From: Cyanoderma ruficeps
Taxonomy: Eukaryota; Chordata; Aves; Passeriformes; Timaliidae
DNA: 64,000 bases
Assembly: GCA_008694505.1 (NCBI GenBank)
Contig: VZDJ01000623.1
Location: 7,098,194-7,162,193, forward strand
Direction: 5' to 3'
Below, piece after piece: positions 61,189-64,000 of this stretch; within the stretch, counting starts at the first letter, position 1, and every line of letters starts with the position of its first letter. The notes under the pieces are model-generated. The model was not told the DNA's origin. It made no database searches and saw nothing but the letters and a program-made list of their open reading frames with translations. The position numbers and the translations under genes were made by a program.

Positions 61189-64000
61189 GTAGGTGACACC
61201 AGCTGCTGCACAGCTGGATCCTGCTGCAACAGTAACTGTGCCCCACGCAGAACAGCCTGGGGAAATCGTGGCTCGTTAACCTGGAAAAATGAGGGGGTTG
61301 ATAAGGTTTATGGTATATCAGAAATTGGAGGAAACAAGTGAAAACAAGCTTTCAGAAACGGTTTGTTTCTGTGAGTTTGTTTCAATGGTTTAAAAAAAAA
61401 AGTGTATTCTCCCTCTGAGTATTTCTGAGGTTGACAAAATGAAGGAAAGGTGACTTGAAACAGCTTAGGTTTTACCTAGAGTGATACTGTGTCTATCTTG
61501 CAAGATGCTAAATATAAGTCTGGAGAAAACTATAAAAACTTTCCTCTAAAGTAACTCAGCTGCACGGACAGGTGTTCCCTGGGACATTACCACCTCAGCT
61601 GGACCAGAGGTGCTGCAGCTCCAACCTGACAGCCCCAGTTCTCTTTCTGAGCCCTGGGAGGTGCCAGACAGATAAGCGGGGGATTGGGTTATCACCCAGC
61701 CCCACCAAGGATCACCATGCACCTGGGGCACCTCTTACCTCAGATATAGTCAGTGATTTCAGACTTGTCAGGAGTCCCTGGTTTGGCTGCTTCTCCAGCT
61801 GTTCTTGCAGGCTCCAGCCCTGCTTGGCTGCCTTCTCAGATCATACAGGACCATGGAGGGAGGTGTCACTGGGTCAGAGTCTTTCGAGAGTGCTCGAGTC
61901 TGACTCCAGACCTGGGGCAGAGGTTTGTTCCAGCCGAGGTCCATCTTCTGAGACCTGGAGGTTTCCCCATCCTGGAGCACCTCCTACAGGCTGAGGGCAC
62001 CTGCCTGGCGAAGCCTTCCAAGGTGTTAGGTGTCCCTTCTACAAGGCAGGAAAAGAAAGGCATGGCTTTTTTCTTTCCAAACAATGTTGGACTTCAGGAG
62101 GCCACCTGAAGGCATCCATAGTTCACTAATTGTAGATATAGTGCAGGGAATATGCAGAGGAAATATTAAAAATTCTTCATCTCTTTATATCTTCCAAACA
62201 AGGATGAAAACCTTTTGCAAGAGTCCTAAACAGAGAAAATACTGCCTGTGTTGATTTGTGCCTGATTTGACAGTATTTTATAGCAGTGTTGTATTTTTAT
62301 AAAATGGTACAGAACAATTTTTTTCTAACGTACCCCTTCTGACAGGTTCCACTACCATTCCCACTAAAAGCCCATAACAGGCTAGTCATAATAAGTAAAA
62401 GAAAACTACCTTGTAAATTAAAAAAAAAAATAAAATAAATTAAACCCTGTTTACCAGTTAACACTATTTTGTGTACACTCTGCCTGGCAAATTAGGTTTT
62501 GTTGTCTACCAAGAAAATAGAAGAACCTAAATCAATTCCCTCTCAGTGTTATTGTTTGTTTTAACTTGCAATAGGCTTCAGTATTTAAGGAGGTTAACAT
62601 AGATTGTGTCTGCAGTTATTATCTATTTCTAGACTTACGTTAAAAACAACTACAGTGATATGTGTTTCATCTGCTTGCACATTTCTGCTAATTTCTTGAA
62701 AATCTTGCTTCTCTGTCTTCATCTTTTGGTACCTGATGCTTCTGAAATTCTAGCCTTTGGCTCTGAACCATTAAAATCAACTTAATATTTGCCCTTGCTG
62801 CTGGGCTTCTAATGATCAAGTCAGAGTCAGCTACAGTCAATCAACCATCTAATGCTGCAGTTCAATTTCTTTTAAACCCAAAACCCTGTTTCTCAGTGCC
62901 TGTGAATCAGCTCCTACAAAGAATATTGATTAATACTGTGTAAACTCTGACTTTCTGGGGTTATCTTCTCTGACATTTTTCATTATTAATTCATGCCAAC
63001 GAAGTTTGATCACTGCTTTTCCTTTAGGTGTTTTAATTGAAAAAGAAAATTACATCTTCTGAATAATATAAAAATTCTCTCTTTGTCAAATTTGATTGGA
63101 ATTTCTCCCTTAGAATTTGAACTAGTTCTGTTTTAAAATGGAATGATGGGTATGGAAGGGCAAGATTGGGATTATAAATTGTGACTTTACATGTCGCTGT
63201 ACAACTGCCAGTAGTACATGGTGCATCTTGATAGCTCAGTCATTTTCCTCTCAGGCTAGGAGTCCTGTCACCTCATCCAGGCCAAGGAAAAATCAGCATT
63301 TACTGACCTACCAATTTCCATTCCCTCCTTTCCCAGTGAAGAGATGGTCTGCAGTCTCCCCTTGGAGCTGCCTATGGCTCTGGGAAGAGCCTGAAATTGC
63401 CTCCTGCTCCTTTAACTAGATAATTGACTTGGTCTAATTTTTTATGCAATTATAATTGTCTGTATTGAATTGAATTTAGGCACTTGTGGCTAAGAACTAT
63501 CAGAACTTCATTTCATATTCAAGTGTTTATTTTAGTGCTTACATGCCTTATAAATAGCAAAACGTCTTTTGTTTCTGCCTTCCACAAAGGTGAGCTGAGA
63601 TGAGTTTGCCCCAGGCCCTACTCAGAGAAAGAGAGCTATATTGCTTCTTTTTCTTTCCCCAACAGATTGTTTCCTGGCCTCAAATACTGGGAAAATATCG
63701 AATTACCCAGATTAGGTTCAAAACCCCTTGAAGACTGGATACAGTTTATTCAACTTAAAATAAGAAAATTCCACTTCCAAACATTACTTGGAAATATCCA
63801 AATTAAAGCTTCTAACTTTTGTAATTTTTTTATTTAATTTCATTTTATTCTTCCATTTTTAATTTTTTTCTTTTTTTGACCTTACAGATCTATTAAAGAT
63901 TGCACACAAGGATGATGATCTGTGAGGTTTCTTTTGGAAGATTCTGGTTAAACTGGGTGGCAGAATTTCTTGCTGGGTAGACTTAGTGTAGAGAGGAAAA
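61189..64000 (+). other. GNAT3 intron 4, beginning; runs off the window
   Basis: Begins with gtaggt. Exon 5 (129 nt in the family, starting with the end of Tyr154 and YLNDLDR-like codons) was looked for and not seen before 64000. Positions 61560-62110 are clearly GC-richer than the surroundings. Positions 62420-62444 are an A-rich tract. Confidence 0.6.

Noticed and set aside
61187..61189. In-frame stop in exon 4 as evidence of a pseudogene
   Set aside because: Explained by the exon ending in TA followed by the donor's G; exon length and phase match the family.
1..64000. CRISPR arrays, operons, phage or other prokaryotic systems
   Set aside because: Spliced eukaryotic gene, CR1 LINEs and LTRs, and no spaced direct-repeat arrays. 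The tandem repeats seen are eukaryotic micro- and minisatellites.

Overview
This is vertebrate nuclear DNA, most likely from a bird and probably a songbird. It is AT-rich and gene-poor. It carries degraded CR1 LINE pieces and solo-LTR-like elements of avian type. There is no bacterial or phage organisation, and none of the long open frames holds a recognisable intronless gene.

One protein-coding gene can be supported: the 5' half of a transducin-family G-protein alpha subunit on the + strand, best matched to gustducin (GNAT3). Four coding exons lie at 45907-46024, 53580-53622, 57463-57604 and 61031-61188. Their lengths (118, 43, 142 and 158 nt), phases and GT/AG boundaries fit the conserved Gi/Gt gene structure. 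They encode residues 1-153 plus two bases of codon 154: the N-terminal helix, the P-loop and most of the helical domain. The switch regions and C-terminus (exons 5-8) were not found before 64000 and should lie beyond the window. An apparent in-frame TAG at the end of exon 4 is the split codon plus the first base of the intron, not a nonsense mutation.

Positions 1-45906 are intergenic on my reading. They hold two minus-strand solo LTRs (about 2116-2651 and 22135-22674), a third LTR-like repeat (about 10941-11531), a recent 200-bp tandem duplication (5021-5350), a 19-copy pentanucleotide microsatellite (5611-5705), an unclassified dispersed repeat present twice (25649-25881 and 36862-37062), a purine-rich tract, and CR1 remnants. 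In mammals CD36 lies upstream of GNAT3 on the opposite strand; I recognised no CD36 exon here.

The introns contain a sense-strand CR1 fragment (51478-52646), a possible ancient L3/CR1 relic (54165-54245), poly-T tracts and a GC-richer block after exon 4 (61560-62110). I see no new multi-gene system. The observations most worth checking are the divergence of exons 3-4 in the helical domain, the unclassified dispersed repeat pair, and the structured R/U5 region of the first LTR.
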